Assembly: GCA_031258155.1 (NCBI GenBank)
Contig: JAIRNH010000003.1
Coordinates: 1 to 64,000 of the forward strand
Direction: 5' to 3'
DNA length: 64,000 nt
Source of the DNA: Helicobacteraceae bacterium
GTDB taxonomy: Bacteria; Campylobacterota; Campylobacteria; Campylobacterales; SZUA-545
The notes beneath the pieces were generated by a model. That model made no database searches. It was given only the letters and a program-made list of their open reading frames with translations, and was not told where the DNA came from. The position numbers and the translations under genes are program-made. This document shows positions 8,558 through 16,967 of this stretch, piece after piece. Within the stretch, counting starts at the first letter, position 1, and the number at the start of each line of letters is the position of its first letter.

Positions 8558-9529
8558 TTATCGGACGTTTTGATTTGCAATAAACCTAAAACCGCGCAGT
8601 TTCGCGCTTCTGCTTCTAGGATTTGAACGCAATTCGTCCGCTTTCGCCGTTATCGGTTTTTTGGTCAAAACCTCTCCAAATCGGCGATTGCCGCCGCACT
8701 CGCAACGAAGCGCGTTTGGCGGACATACGCACTCGCGCGCCCATTTTTTGAAACGATCTTTAACCATGCGATCTTCTAGCGAATGAAAAGAGATAACGGC
8801 TATAACCGCGCCGCTTGGCTTTATATTTTCGAGGCTATCGAGCAGTTTGCCAAGCTGATCTAACTCGCCGTTGACCTCGATTCTGATCGCTTGAAAAACC
8901 CGCGTGGCGCTATGGATTTTGCCTCGCGAAAAGTTAGCGGCGATCAAACCCGATAGCGCTTTGGCGCTATAAAACGGACGTTTTTTTATAATTAGCGACG
9001 CTATAGCTTTAGCGCGCGGCTCCTCGCCGTATTCAAAAAATAGGCGGCTTAACTCGCTTTCCTCGTAGCCGTTTATAACGTCGATCGCGCTAAAACGCGA
9101 GCTTTGATCCATGCGCATATCCAAACAATCCGAATTGAAGCCAAAACCGCGATCGCCGTCGTCAAGTTGCAAGGAACTAACGCCTAAATCGGCTAAAACG
9201 CCCGCGATCGGCTCTTTTATCGTCGCTATCTCGTCGGCAAACTCGGCGCGGATCGCCCTGAACCGATCGCCGAATATTTTAAGCCGCTTGGCGGAATAAT
9301 CAAGCGCCGTTTGATCGCGATCTATGCCGATATACGCGATCTTTGGATAACGCGAAAGCGCCTCAAAAGCGTGTCCGCCGTAACCGAGCGTGCAATCTAC
9401 CAAAACGCCGTCTTTAAGATCGCCAAAAAGCCCGAAAACCTCGTTTGTCAAAACGGGAGTATGCGGGCTTTGGCGTTCGTTTGCCGCGCCAATTCGCAAA
9501 CGCGAAACTTCGCCGTTTTCGCGCTGCAT
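8558..9529 (-). CDS. rsmH: 16S rRNA m4C1402 methyltransferase
   Basis: 323 residues from the ATG at 9529. A longer open frame runs to 9628 but would overlap the upstream peptidase gene by 97 bases, whereas 9529 lies two bases past that gene's stop and has an AGG-type ribosome site. RsmH features: HTPVLTNEV at the N-terminus, the SAM-binding DCTLGYGGH, ADLGVSSLQLD, RMDQSS, RVFQAIRIEVN and SFHSLEDRMVK. It methylates N4 of C1402 of 16S rRNA. C-terminal cysteines (ECVCPPNALRCEC) are usual for the family. In many bacteria the gene leads the dcw cluster; here it is in a mixed operon. Confidence 0.94.
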   Translation of the reverse strand: MQRENGEVSRLRIGAANERQSPHTPVLTNEVFGLFGDLKDGVLVDCTLGYGGHAFEALSRYPKIAYIGIDRDQTALDYSAKRLKIFGDRFRAIRAEFADEIATIKEPIAGVLADLGVSSLQLDDGDRGFGFNSDCLDMRMDQSSRFSAIDVINGYEESELSRLFFEYGEEPRAKAIASLIIKKRPFYSAKALSGLIAANFSRGKIHSATRVFQAIRIEVNGELDQLGKLLDSLENIKPSGAVIAVISFHSLEDRMVKDRFKKWARECVCPPNALRCECGGNRRFGEVLTKKPITAKADELRSNPRSRSAKLRGFRFIANQNVR

Positions 9530-9531
9530 TT

Positions 9532-10185
9532 TCAACCTATCATCGCGCTTATGATCGCGTTCATTGCGCCTAATAGCGGTTTTTTTAAGTCCGTCGCCAA
9601 TACGACGATTAAAACGACTAAACCCCAAGCGCCGATACGATTAAAATATCGCGCCAAGTTAAACCCGAATATCGCCGCCAAATGCGCGATCGCGATTGCG
9701 CCGTCTAACGGAGGGATCGGCAGCAGGTTGAAAACCGCCAAAACCACGTTCCACGTAACCAGATAAAAAAGCAAAAAAAATAGAAAATTCGCCTCGTCCG
9801 CGCCCGTAAATAGAACGTTAATTAAAATCGCCGCGCAAAAAGCCAGAGCAAAATTATAAGCCACGCCCGCCAGCGAGACGACGATCATCGCCTTGTTTCC
9901 GCCGCGCTTTAAAACATGATAAACGTCGATCGGCACGGGTTTTGCCCAGCCGAATAGAAATCCAGAACCGCTTATCACAAGTAAAAGCGGCAGAGCGATA
10001 GTGCCGATCGGATCGATATGCTTGATCGGATTTAGGCTCAATCGCCCCTCGTTTTTAGCGGTCGAATCTCCAAACATATACGCCGCCAAGCCGTGCATAA
10101 TCTCGTGTCCGATCACGGCGATCAACAGCGCGCCGATCATCGCCAAAACGTTAAGCGGATCGAACCTGTCCAGAAAGCCGCTCAT
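9532..10185 (-). CDS. Site-2 protease-like membrane metallopeptidase (M50 family)
   Basis: 217 residues, mostly transmembrane helices. The zinc-binding motif HEIMH (HExxH) lies at about residues 27-31 in the first helix region, and a second family motif NLLPIPPLDG near residue 155 supplies the third ligand Asp. The NPIKHIDPIGTI stretch is typical of the short S2P/RseP-like subfamily without a PDZ domain, conserved in Campylobacterota. Substrate unknown. The start ATG overlaps the last bases of lepB by four (ATGA), so translation is coupled. Confidence 0.88.
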   Translation of the reverse strand: MSGFLDRFDPLNVLAMIGALLIAVIGHEIMHGLAAYMFGDSTAKNEGRLSLNPIKHIDPIGTIALPLLLVISGSGFLFGWAKPVPIDVYHVLKRGGNKAMIVVSLAGVAYNFALAFCAAILINVLFTGADEANFLFFLLFYLVTWNVVLAVFNLLPIPPLDGAIAIAHLAAIFGFNLARYFNRIGAWGLVVLIVVLATDLKKPLLGAMNAIISAMIG

Positions 10186-11063
10186 AAGAGATTTTCAAGC
10201 CCTTTAAGCGTCAATCCAATGCGATCCCAGCGCACTTTATAACGCTCTCTATCCCACTTTTGCTTACATTTGGCGCTTCTTGGGTCTATATCGCCGCAAA
10301 CTGCCGTCAGAGCTTCGTATTCGTTTTGGAATATACCCTCTTTCACCATACTTTCATAGCTTCTAGGTTCCCAACTAAAGTAGGAAAACCACGGCGAACC
10401 GACGATTAGATCGTAAGACACGCTACCCCAATAACGGCTATCGGCGCTACGATCGCGGTTATCGCCCATCATAAAGTAGCGCCCCTCCGGCACAGTGATC
10501 GGACCAAAGGCGTACATTTCCGGCTGAAGCGCTCCGCGCGCGCGCAACGTTTGGTCGTATTGAACGCCTTTATGCTCGTTTTTATACGGGTTTTTCACCC
10601 ATAGCTCGTCGCCAAACGTCTCTATTTGATCTTCGGCGTAATTGGCGCGAATATACGCTTCGCCCTCGTTTGGACGTATGTATAGCGTTTCGCCGCGCAC
10701 CATTACGCCGTCGCCGCCAAGCGCCACGCACCGCTTCACATAATGCAATTTCGGATTTATCGGATAGCGGAACACCACAACGTCTCCGCGCTTTGGTCCT
10801 TCTCCTACGATCAGATGTCCGTCTTCGTCAAAATCGGGCAAAACGGCGATCTCCAGCCAAGGAATATGCGGAGTCGGAACGCCGTAAACAAACTTTTTAA
10901 CGATCAGGTGATCGCCTTCTAGTAGAGTGCTTCTCATAGAGCCGCTTGGAATCGCGAACGCCTGCGCGAAAAAGAAAATGGCAAGCAGCACGATGACTAT
11001 TGTTCCCGTCCAAGAGTTGCTAAAACGGTATAGCTTAATTAACGCGGTTTTTATTTTGCTCAT
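10182..11063 (-). CDS. lepB: Signal peptidase I
   Basis: 293 residues. One N-terminal transmembrane helix (IVIVLLAIFFFAQAFA) is followed by the catalytic serine in IPSGSMRSTLLEGD near residue 42, the lysine in YPINPKLHYVKRCVALGGD near residue 111, and the box E motif MGDNRDRSADSRYWG near residue 198. It cleaves signal peptides on the outer face of the inner membrane. Middle of the folD operon, 20 bases after folD. A cysteine-containing C-terminal extension is typical of the epsilon lineage. Confidence 0.95.
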   Translation of the reverse strand: MSKIKTALIKLYRFSNSWTGTIVIVLLAIFFFAQAFAIPSGSMRSTLLEGDHLIVKKFVYGVPTPHIPWLEIAVLPDFDEDGHLIVGEGPKRGDVVVFRYPINPKLHYVKRCVALGGDGVMVRGETLYIRPNEGEAYIRANYAEDQIETFGDELWVKNPYKNEHKGVQYDQTLRARGALQPEMYAFGPITVPEGRYFMMGDNRDRSADSRYWGSVSYDLIVGSPWFSYFSWEPRSYESMVKEGIFQNEYEALTAVCGDIDPRSAKCKQKWDRERYKVRWDRIGLTLKGLENLL

Positions 11064-11083
11064 AGCTCTTTCTTAAATGCGGA

Positions 11084-11932
11084 TTATTGAATCTTGCGCC
11101 GTTTGGCGGCTTTGATCGTGTTTGATAATAACATAGCGATCGTCATTGGTCCCACGCCGCCCGGCGTAGGAGTGATCCACGAGGTTTTAGGCGCGACTTC
11201 CTCAAAGGCGACGTCGCCGCGCGTTTTGCCGTCTATTCTATTGATGCCTATATCCGCTACGATCGCGCCCTCTTTTACCATATCGGCGGTTATAAGATTG
11301 GCTTTGCCAACGCCGACTACGAGAAGATCGGCTCTTTTCGTATGTTCGGCTAGATCGCTAGTAAAGATATGACAGACGTCTACCGTAGCTCCGGCGTTTA
11401 ACAACAACGCCGCCATAGGTCTGCCGACGATATTGCTCGCGCCCACCACGCAGGCGTTTAATCCTTTGACCTCTATGCCGTTAGCCTCCAGCAATTTCAT
11501 AACGCCGATCGGCGTGCATGGCGCGAAGCTATCCAGCCCCGTAAAAAGCCGTCCAAAATTGTGCGGGTGGAACCCGTCCACGTCTTTTTCAATCGCGATT
11601 TTCTCCAACAGTTCGCTCGCGTCGATATGTCGCGGCAACGGAAGTTGTATAAGAATGCCGTCTAAAAACGGATTGGCGTTCATCATCTTGATCGTGTCGA
11701 TAATCTCTTGAAGTTTGAGGTTTTCCGGCATTGCGTGAACGACCGAATACACCCCGACCTCCTCGCACGCCTTAGCTTTCATTCGCACATACAACTCGCT
11801 TGCCGCGTCGGAGCCTACCAGAATTACCGCCAAGCCGGGTATAATTCCTCGCGTTTCTTTGAGGCGGAGAGTCTCTTTTTTTAAATCTTCTTTGATTTGC
11901 GCCGATAGTTTCTTGCCGTCGAGTAATTGCAT
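11084..11932 (-). CDS. folD: Bifunctional methylenetetrahydrofolate dehydrogenase/cyclohydrolase
   Basis: 282 residues, full length for FolD. Conserved pieces: LLDGKKLSAQIK at the start, YVRMKAKACEEVG with the catalytic Lys, GILIQLPLPRHID, DVDGFHP, PCTPIGVMKLL, GASNIVGRPMA and TPTPGGVGPMTIAML. It interconverts 5,10-methylene-THF and 10-formyl-THF in the cytoplasm. First gene of the operon. The start codon has no ribosome-binding site and lies only about seven bases from a perfect TATAAT, so the transcript may be leaderless. Confidence 0.96.
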   Translation of the reverse strand: MQLLDGKKLSAQIKEDLKKETLRLKETRGIIPGLAVILVGSDAASELYVRMKAKACEEVGVYSVVHAMPENLKLQEIIDTIKMMNANPFLDGILIQLPLPRHIDASELLEKIAIEKDVDGFHPHNFGRLFTGLDSFAPCTPIGVMKLLEANGIEVKGLNACVVGASNIVGRPMAALLLNAGATVDVCHIFTSDLAEHTKRADLLVVGVGKANLITADMVKEGAIVADIGINRIDGKTRGDVAFEEVAPKTSWITPTPGGVGPMTIAMLLSNTIKAAKRRKIQ

Positions 11933-11938
11933 CGGTTA

Positions 11939-11944
11939 ATTATA
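11939..11944 (-). promoter_or_regulatory. -10 box (TATAAT) almost touching the folD start codon
   Basis: On the minus strand GCGCTATAAT ends six bases before the A of the folD ATG (11932). Transcription starting the usual 6-8 bases downstream would begin at or next to the start codon. Confidence 0.5.
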
Positions 11945-11982
11945 GCGCTCTTACAATAGCGATAAAAATTGCGAGGTTTTTT

Positions 11983-12303
11983 ATGCGTCTGTTTATAGGT
12001 TTGCTCGCCGCCGCCGCTTTATTTGGCGACGAGCCGTTTATTACGACTAAGGAGTATGGCGAAGCTATATACAAACGATACGAAACCCTTTCGTGCGCCG
12101 ACTGCCACGGAGAGAGCGCGGAGGGCAAAACGCTGGCTTATTACGAGCGAAAACGCAAATTAGAGGCGATCTACGCGCCGAAACTGCGCAATTTAAGAGG
12201 CGACGAGCTAAAAAAAGGAATATCCAAACACGGCTTTGGACCGTCGTATTATTTGAGCGACGACGAGTTTAAGGCTTTAGCCGCGTATCTAAAGGACGAT
12301 TAA
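11983..12303 (+). CDS. Small periplasmic monohaem cytochrome c
   Basis: 106 residues. A short signal peptide (MRLFIGLLAAAALFG) precedes DEPFITTKEYG. One haem-c motif CADCH occurs near residue 38 (SCADCHGESAEG), and a later segment GISKHGFGPSYYLSDDEF could supply the distal ligand, although no clear Met ligand is visible. The C-terminus ends in a helix ALAAYLKDD typical of class I cytochromes. It probably carries electrons in the periplasm. Its start is divergent from folD with a 50-base gap. Similar short cytochromes are common in Campylobacterota. The minus-strand frame over the same bases is a shadow. Confidence 0.8.
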   Translation: MRLFIGLLAAAALFGDEPFITTKEYGEAIYKRYETLSCADCHGESAEGKTLAYYERKRKLEAIYAPKLRNLRGDELKKGISKHGFGPSYYLSDDEFKALAAYLKDD

Positions 12304-12482
12304 GCCTTGTTTGGCGTTTCGCGCCCGCGTTTTACTCGCGCGACAAAAGCCAAATCCGCGCGATCGTCGTCGGTTGAGTTTCGTTTGCGCGAAACGCCCG
12401 AAAAACCGCCGCCGACTAGCTTCTAATCCGCGCGAATAATCGGCGAAAAGCGAGCGGCGCGGCTTCGGCTATATCTTGCGCG

Positions 12483-13103
12483 TTAATGATGCGAATGAAC
12501 GTTTTTGTTTAAACCCATCGCTCGCGCTAGATTGCATACGCCAAGCTCGCACGCCTTTATCGCGTCCGACTCGGCGTTTTTTAGATCGCCTAGGTCTTTA
12601 TAGGCGTTTCCGCGATTATTATACGCGCCGCCGTCGCTTGGCTCTAGTTTAATCGTTTCGCCAAAATCGGCGATCGCCTTTTCATAATCGCCCGAATATG
12701 CGTATGCGAATCCGCGATTGTTGTAAGCGCTCTTCTGTTTCGGATCGAGTTTAATCGTTTCGCCAAAATCGGCGATCGCCTTTTCGTAGTCGCCCCATTG
12801 CGCGTGCGCTACGCCTCGCGCGCTATAGGCTTTGGCGTTTTTTGGATCGAGTTTGATCGCCTGATCGTAGTCGGCGATCGCGCTGGAATAAGCGCCGCGC
12901 TCGCGGCGGATATTTCCGCGCGCGACGTAAGCCTCCGCGTCTTTTGGATTGCGCTCGATCGCGCGCGTAAGCCGATCTGTTTCGTCGTTAGAATCGCCGC
13001 TTGCGGTTGTTTCCATAGAGTGCGAATGAGCCGAGAGCGTATCCGTAGCGGCTATCGCCGCGATCAGCGAACAGACGATCGCCGCGGATTTAACTAGTTT
13101 CAT
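12483..13103 (-). CDS. Secreted tetratricopeptide-repeat protein
   Basis: 206 residues. A signal peptide (VKSAAIVCSLIAAIAAT, cleavage near TLSAHS) is followed by four to five TPR units of 34 residues, seen as repeats of AYxxRGxxxxxxGDYxxAIADFxxxIKLDP. Two adjacent units are almost identical in DNA (around 12648-12690 and 12750-12792), which points to recent internal duplication. The C-terminus is His-rich (NVHSHH) after a CELGVCNLA stretch with two Cys. TPR proteins of this kind, including the Sel1/HcpA relatives of Helicobacter, are scaffolds; no partner is evident. A second member is at 58364-59293 and ends with a similar ACGLGDCAL motif. Confidence 0.85.
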   Translation of the reverse strand: MKLVKSAAIVCSLIAAIAATDTLSAHSHSMETTASGDSNDETDRLTRAIERNPKDAEAYVARGNIRRERGAYSSAIADYDQAIKLDPKNAKAYSARGVAHAQWGDYEKAIADFGETIKLDPKQKSAYNNRGFAYAYSGDYEKAIADFGETIKLEPSDGGAYNNRGNAYKDLGDLKNAESDAIKACELGVCNLARAMGLNKNVHSHH

Positions 13104-13205
13104 ATTTTCTCCTTACAAAAGCGAGATTATGACAAAACGCGCATTAGACGCAATGATTATAAAAGTCAAAACCCATTATATCGCGTCGTTAAAAATGGGG
13201 GCGGC

Positions 13206-13211
13206 TAAAAT
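13206..13211 (+). promoter_or_regulatory. -10 box (TAAAAT) next to the miaA start codon
   Basis: GGCTAAAAT ends six bases before the GTG start of miaA (13218), and there is no ribosome-binding site between. As with folD, this geometry predicts a leaderless transcript. Confidence 0.4.
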
Positions 13212-13217
13212 ATCGTC

Positions 13218-14114
13218 GTGAAAACGCTGGCGATAATAGGGCAAAGCGCGTCGGGCAAGAGCGATCTGGCGCATAAAATAGCGCGTAAAACAAACGCCGC
13301 GCTACTCTCTATGGATTCGCTCGCGGCGTATAAAAGAATAGAGATCGCTTCGGCAAAGCCGACCAAGCTGGAGCGCGAAAATTTGATCTATTTTGGATTA
13401 GACCTTGTGGAGCCTCGCGATCGATTCGGCGCGGACGAGTTTGTCGCCGAGTTCTTACGCGCCAAAGCCTTTTGCGAAGCTAATGATCGCGATTTAATTA
13501 TTGTGGGCGGCAGCGGTTTTTATCTTAGCGCTTTAACGTTCGGGCTTTCGCCGATTCCAAAAATAACGCCGCGGATCAAAGCGCAAGTAGCCCAAACGCT
13601 GCTGGACGTTCGCGGCGCCTACGCGCTATTGAAGACAATCGATCCTCCTTATGCGGAGAAGATTGCGCCAAACGATCGCTATCGTATTGAAAAGGCGCTT
13701 TTGATCGCGCTATCAAGCGGCAAGCCGCCTAGCGAGTGGTTTAGCCTATATCCGCCCAAGCCGATCTTGCCAGACGCGAAAGCGGCGATTTTAACGCTTG
13801 CGATCGAGGCTTTGCGCGAGCGCGTCAAACACAGAACTAAACAGATGCTAAAAAACGGGCTTATCGGCGAGATTGAAAACCTGCTTAAGATAGCGCCGCG
13901 AAACGCGCAACCTATGAGGGCGATCGGCGTAAAAGAGACGATTGATTATATCGACGGGAAAATAACCGTCGGCGATCTTGAAAATCTAATCAATATCCAC
14001 ACCGCGCAGTTTGCCAAGCGGCAGCGGACATACGACAAAGGGCGCTTCAAAAACGCGATCGCGCTTGAGGCGCGCGAGCTGGAAACTTTTGCCGTCAATT
14101 ATCTTGCCCGATGA
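13218..14114 (+). CDS. miaA: tRNA dimethylallyltransferase
   Basis: 298 residues. The P-loop GQSASGKSDLAH at the N-terminus, the SMDSLAAYKRIEIASAKPT segment, IVGGSGFYLSAL, the PNDRYRIEKAL motif and MRAIGVKETIDYI are the MiaA signatures. It transfers a dimethylallyl group to A37 of tRNAs reading codons that begin with U. Start GTG at 13218. The protein is complete and of normal length. Confidence 0.94.
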   Translation: MKTLAIIGQSASGKSDLAHKIARKTNAALLSMDSLAAYKRIEIASAKPTKLERENLIYFGLDLVEPRDRFGADEFVAEFLRAKAFCEANDRDLIIVGGSGFYLSALTFGLSPIPKITPRIKAQVAQTLLDVRGAYALLKTIDPPYAEKIAPNDRYRIEKALLIALSSGKPPSEWFSLYPPKPILPDAKAAILTLAIEALRERVKHRTKQMLKNGLIGEIENLLKIAPRNAQPMRAIGVKETIDYIDGKITVGDLENLINIHTAQFAKRQRTYDKGRFKNAIALEARELETFAVNYLAR

Positions 14115-14153
14115 GAGCCGCCGCCAAATAGCGTTTAACGCTTCGATACCGAT

Positions 14154-14780
14154 CTAGTCGCGCGCGTGTTTCAAAACTAGCCTCATATCTTTTTCGTCGA
14201 TTACGACGTTCGCCTCTTTTTTCAAGACCTCTTTGGCGCAAAAGGCGATTTTTGTCGCGGCGTATTTGAACATCGCGCGATCGTTCGCCCCGTCGCCAAC
14301 GGCGATAGTGTCCTTAGCGTCTATTCCAAGCAGGCTTTGAAGGCGCCGAAGCATGTCGCCCTTAGAGAAACCAAAGAGCATTTCGCCGCCGACCTCTCCC
14401 GTTAAAACGCCGTTTTTATGGCGAAGTATATTTGCGAACGACGCGAGCGCGCCGAGTTTTTTGGCGGCGGGGTCTGTGGCTATATGAAAGCCGCCCGAAA
14501 AAATAACCGTCTTATAACCGCGCCGCCTTAGCTCCGTTACGCACTCGATCGCGCCGTTTATCAGCGGCAGGTTTTCGCATATTTTTACCGCTTCGTCGTA
14601 GCGCATTCCTTTTAGCGCCAACGCGCGGCGCGAGATCGCCTCGTAAAAATCCATTTCGCCGTTCATCGCTTCGCGAGTGATCGCGGCGATCTCCTCGCCT
14701 TTGCCGAAGGCTTGCGCCAAAATATCGATCGTTTCGCCGTCCATTAACGTAGAGTCAAAATCAAAAACGCAGAGTTTCAT
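14154..14780 (-). CDS. serB: Phosphoserine phosphatase
   Basis: 208 residues of the HAD superfamily: motif I FDFDSTLMDGETID (nucleophile Asp and acid/base Asp), motif II VIFSGGFHIA, and motif III/IV VGDGANDRAMFKYA. The cap helices contain REAMNGEMDFYEA, which fits SerB specifically. It makes L-serine from phosphoserine in the cytoplasm. The C-terminal region is the same length as Campylobacter SerB, which also lacks the N-terminal ACT domain. It converges with miaA and is divergent from metF. Confidence 0.92.
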   Translation of the reverse strand: MKLCVFDFDSTLMDGETIDILAQAFGKGEEIAAITREAMNGEMDFYEAISRRALALKGMRYDEAVKICENLPLINGAIECVTELRRRGYKTVIFSGGFHIATDPAAKKLGALASFANILRHKNGVLTGEVGGEMLFGFSKGDMLRRLQSLLGIDAKDTIAVGDGANDRAMFKYAATKIAFCAKEVLKKEANVVIDEKDMRLVLKHARD

Positions 14781-14888
14781 CTCGCTCCTTTCGCGTTCGT
14801 AATCCTATCAAAGCGGCGGCTTGCCGCAAGTCGCTTTTAGCGCCAAAATTCGCTAAGATCGCAACAAATTAAGGAACGGGCTTAGCGT

Positions 14889-15809
14889 ATGTTTGAAACA
14901 TTGATAGAAAAATTGCGAGAGGGGAGTTGGCTTACGCTCGAGACAAACCCCGCTAAGAGCGCCAGCTTTCAACCGATAATCGACAAACTTGCCGAGTTGG
15001 AGATTGACAAAAAAATAGACGCTTGGAGCGTTACCGATAACGCGTTGTCGCAACTTCGTTACGGCTCTATTTTTGCGGCTATTAAACTTCAGGCGGCGTT
15101 TAACAAGCCCGCGATCGCCACAATCAGCATGCGCGATCGCAATCTTATCGGCATTCAATCGGATATTCTAGGCGCGAACGAGGCGGGCGTTAGGGCTTTT
15201 TTGAGCGTTACGGGCGATCCGGCGAGCATGAGCGATCAGCCTCGCGCGAAGGGCGTTTTTGAGGCGAACAGCGTCGAGTTTCTGAAAATAGCGCATTTTT
15301 TTAATCGCGGGATCGATTACGCCGGCAAAACGATCGCGCCCGCGCCAAAGCAGATTTATCCGTTCGCCGTCTGCAATAGTTACGCGAAAAACGCGGCGAG
15401 TCTTAAACGCAAGATCGCCAAAAAGATAGGCGCGTCGGCGATCGGCGTGATTTCGCAACCCGTTTTTTCGATCGAGGACGCGCTTTTTTTGCGAGCGCTG
15501 TTTGACGAGGCGCGCGCCGAGTTTGACGACGAACGCGCAAACGCTAGGCTGGTTGTAGGCTTTTTTCCGCTTGCGCGCCTAAAAACCGCGCAATTTTTGC
15601 AGTCGCGCGTTCCGGGCGTTCGCGTCGGCGATCGCTGGATCGACGCGCTCTTTGCGGCTAACGCTAAAGGCGAAGAGGAGGAAAGCAGGGCGGGTTTCGA
15701 GATGAGCGCGGAGCTTTTACGCGCCATGCGCAAGGAAAATCTGCCCGTTCATATTATGAGCGCGAATAAGTTTGAGTTAGCCGCGCAGCTAATCGACTAC
15801 GCGGCGTAG
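14889..15809 (+). CDS. metF: Methylenetetrahydrofolate reductase-family protein
   Basis: 306 residues. TIM-barrel MTHFR-type features: LTLETNPAKSASF at the first strand, DAWSVTDN, ATISMRDRN near residue 81 (family: hxCRDRN with substrate-binding Asp and Arg), FLSVTGDPA, AVCNSY and IGVISQPVFS near residue 190. It reduces 5,10-methylene-THF to 5-methyl-THF for methionine synthesis using FAD. The protein is more diverged than E. coli MetF but the order of motifs holds. A ribosome site AAGGAACGG precedes the ATG, and a TAAGAT -10 box sits at 14854-14859. Confidence 0.85.
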   Translation: MFETLIEKLREGSWLTLETNPAKSASFQPIIDKLAELEIDKKIDAWSVTDNALSQLRYGSIFAAIKLQAAFNKPAIATISMRDRNLIGIQSDILGANEAGVRAFLSVTGDPASMSDQPRAKGVFEANSVEFLKIAHFFNRGIDYAGKTIAPAPKQIYPFAVCNSYAKNAASLKRKIAKKIGASAIGVISQPVFSIEDALFLRALFDEARAEFDDERANARLVVGFFPLARLKTAQFLQSRVPGVRVGDRWIDALFAANAKGEEEESRAGFEMSAELLRAMRKENLPVHIMSANKFELAAQLIDYAA

Positions 15810-15903
15810 CAACGATCCAAACTTGCTCAAGCCTATTTTATAGCCAAACGCGAATTGCATGGCAAGTCTATCGATAAAGCGGCGTAGCTCGGGCGGCTAA
15901 AAG

Positions 15904-15938
15904 CCTCGCGTTTTGGGAAATCGGACGCGAGGTTTTTT
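15904..15938 (+). terminator. Intrinsic terminator after metF
   Basis: CCTCGCG (15904-15910) pairs with CGCGAGG (15926-15932), followed by six T. The loop is 15 bases. It is about 95 bases after the metF stop and could equally end a short RNA from this gap. Confidence 0.6.
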
Positions 15939-16199
15939 GTTGTCTTATATTTATGAAAACCGCGCCGGAACGTCTTTTAGTTTGCGCGATAAGGTTTCGT
16001 TTGTAAGCGCCGCCAAATATAAAATTAAACGCGATCGATAAACTTAAACCATTTTGGCTACGCCTCTAAAACGCGAAAACGCATAGGCGCGGCTTATCGC
16101 GCGTATTTTCGTCTAAAAGTAATTTTTAGCGATATGTTTATTACGCGCCAAAAAAGCGGGAGCTGGCGGCGCAATCCAAGGCAAGCGCGCCGCTTGTCG

Positions 16200-16390
16200 C
16201 GTTCCAAAAAAGGACGTTTGCGCAATATAAAGGGGGCTTGTTCTAAACGACGTTGTATTACATATAACAAATGGGCGCGTCAAAAAGGGGCGAGGCGAAC
16301 GCGTTAAACTCCTTATGTTTGTTTAACGTTTGTCGCGCGCCAAAAAAAAGAAACGTTTGTATAACAAAGGCTTGTTCTGTAAGCGTCGCT
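16200..16390. repeat. Two degenerate direct repeats in the gap before the tRNA genes
   Basis: Two copies at about 16202-16248 and 16337-16380 share a CCAAAAAA block, ACGTTTG, an AT-rich spacer and GGCTTGTTCT, and each is followed by GGCGAGGCG some 45 bases later. The stretch 15810-16472 holds no gene that I can support; an apparent frame at 16271-16561 runs into the antisense of tRNA-Asp and is spurious. Confidence 0.45.
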
Positions 16391-16472
16391 ACGCGACAAA
16401 GAGGCGAGGCGTTTTGTTTTCTTTTGCCGTCTAAAAAAACGTCGAAGCTAATAATGCCGCCATTTTATAGCG

Positions 16473-16549
16473 TGGCGGTCCGGACGGGGCTCGAACCCGC
16501 GACCTCCGCCGTGACAGGGCGGCGCTCTAACCGACTGAGCTACCGAACC
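16473..16549 (-). tRNA. tRNA-Asp (GTC)
   Basis: The cloverleaf can be drawn by hand: acceptor GGTTCGG pairs with CCGGACC (one G-U), anticodon stem CCGCC/GGCGG encloses loop CTGTCAC giving anticodon GTC, and the T-loop is TTCGAGC. CCA is encoded. Last gene of the four-tRNA operon. Confidence 0.95.
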
Positions 16550-16564
16550 ACGCAATTTTAGAAC

Positions 16565-16640
16565 TGGTGGTCGCTACTGGGCTCGAACCAATGACATCCA
16601 CCTTGTAAGGGTGGCGCTCTACCAACTGAGCTAAGCGACC
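16565..16640 (-). tRNA. tRNA-Val (TAC)
   Basis: Acceptor GGTCGCT/AGCGACC, anticodon stem CCACC/GGTGG with loop CTTACAA giving anticodon TAC, T-loop TTCGAGC, CCA encoded. It lies 15 bases upstream of tRNA-Asp in the transcript. Confidence 0.95.
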
Positions 16641-16668
16641 GCAATCGTATTTTAGCGTTTTAGTTCTT

Positions 16669-16744
16669 TGGCGTCCCCAAGAGGATTTGAACCTCTGTCG
16701 CCGCCTCGAAAAGACGGGGTCCTTGGCCGCTAGACGATGGGGAC
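16669..16744 (-). tRNA. tRNA-Glu (TTC)
   Basis: Acceptor GTCCCCA/TGGGGAC, anticodon stem CCGTC/GGCGG (one U-G) with loop TTTTCGA giving TTC, T-loop TTCAAAT, discriminator G, CCA encoded. Confidence 0.95.
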
Positions 16745-16765
16745 CTAACCGTCCGCGCTATTTTC

Positions 16766-16841
16766 TGGTGACCCGTGTTGGATTCGAACCAACGACCCTC
16801 TCATTAAAAGTGAGATGCTCTGCCAACTGAGCTAACGGATC
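16766..16841 (-). tRNA. tRNA-Lys (TTT)
   Basis: Acceptor GATCCGT/ACGGGTC (one U-G), anticodon stem TCTCA/TGAGA with loop CTTTTAA giving TTT, T-loop TTCGAAT, CCA encoded. First gene of the operon. Confidence 0.95.
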
Positions 16842-16859
16842 CAAAAATCGCGAGGCGCA

Positions 16860-16888
16860 ATACTAGTAAAAAATGCCTTTAGCGTCAA
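16860..16888 (-). promoter_or_regulatory. Sigma70 promoter of the tRNA operon
   Basis: On the minus strand TTGACG (16883-16888) is followed after exactly 17 bases by TAGTAT (16860-16865). The predicted start is about ten bases before the 5' end of tRNA-Lys. This is the best two-box promoter in the window. Confidence 0.75.
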
Positions 16889-16967
16889 TAAAAAACGCCG
16901 ATTTTTTAGCTTTTTCACCAAATTTCGCGTTTAAGCGCGCATATAGGTTTCGCGAACGGGCGCGATC

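Noticed and set aside
9530-9628. N-terminal extension of RsmH
   Set aside because: It overlaps the M50 peptidase gene and the conserved protein begins shortly after the ATG at 9529.
12600-12830. Direct repeats that could suggest a CRISPR
   Set aside because: They are codon repeats of the TPR protein with spacing of 34 codons, not short repeats with unique spacers.
16271-16561. Open frame ending in RTGLEPATSAVTGRRSNRLSY
   Set aside because: This is the well-known false protein from the antisense of a tRNA gene; here it overlaps tRNA-Asp.
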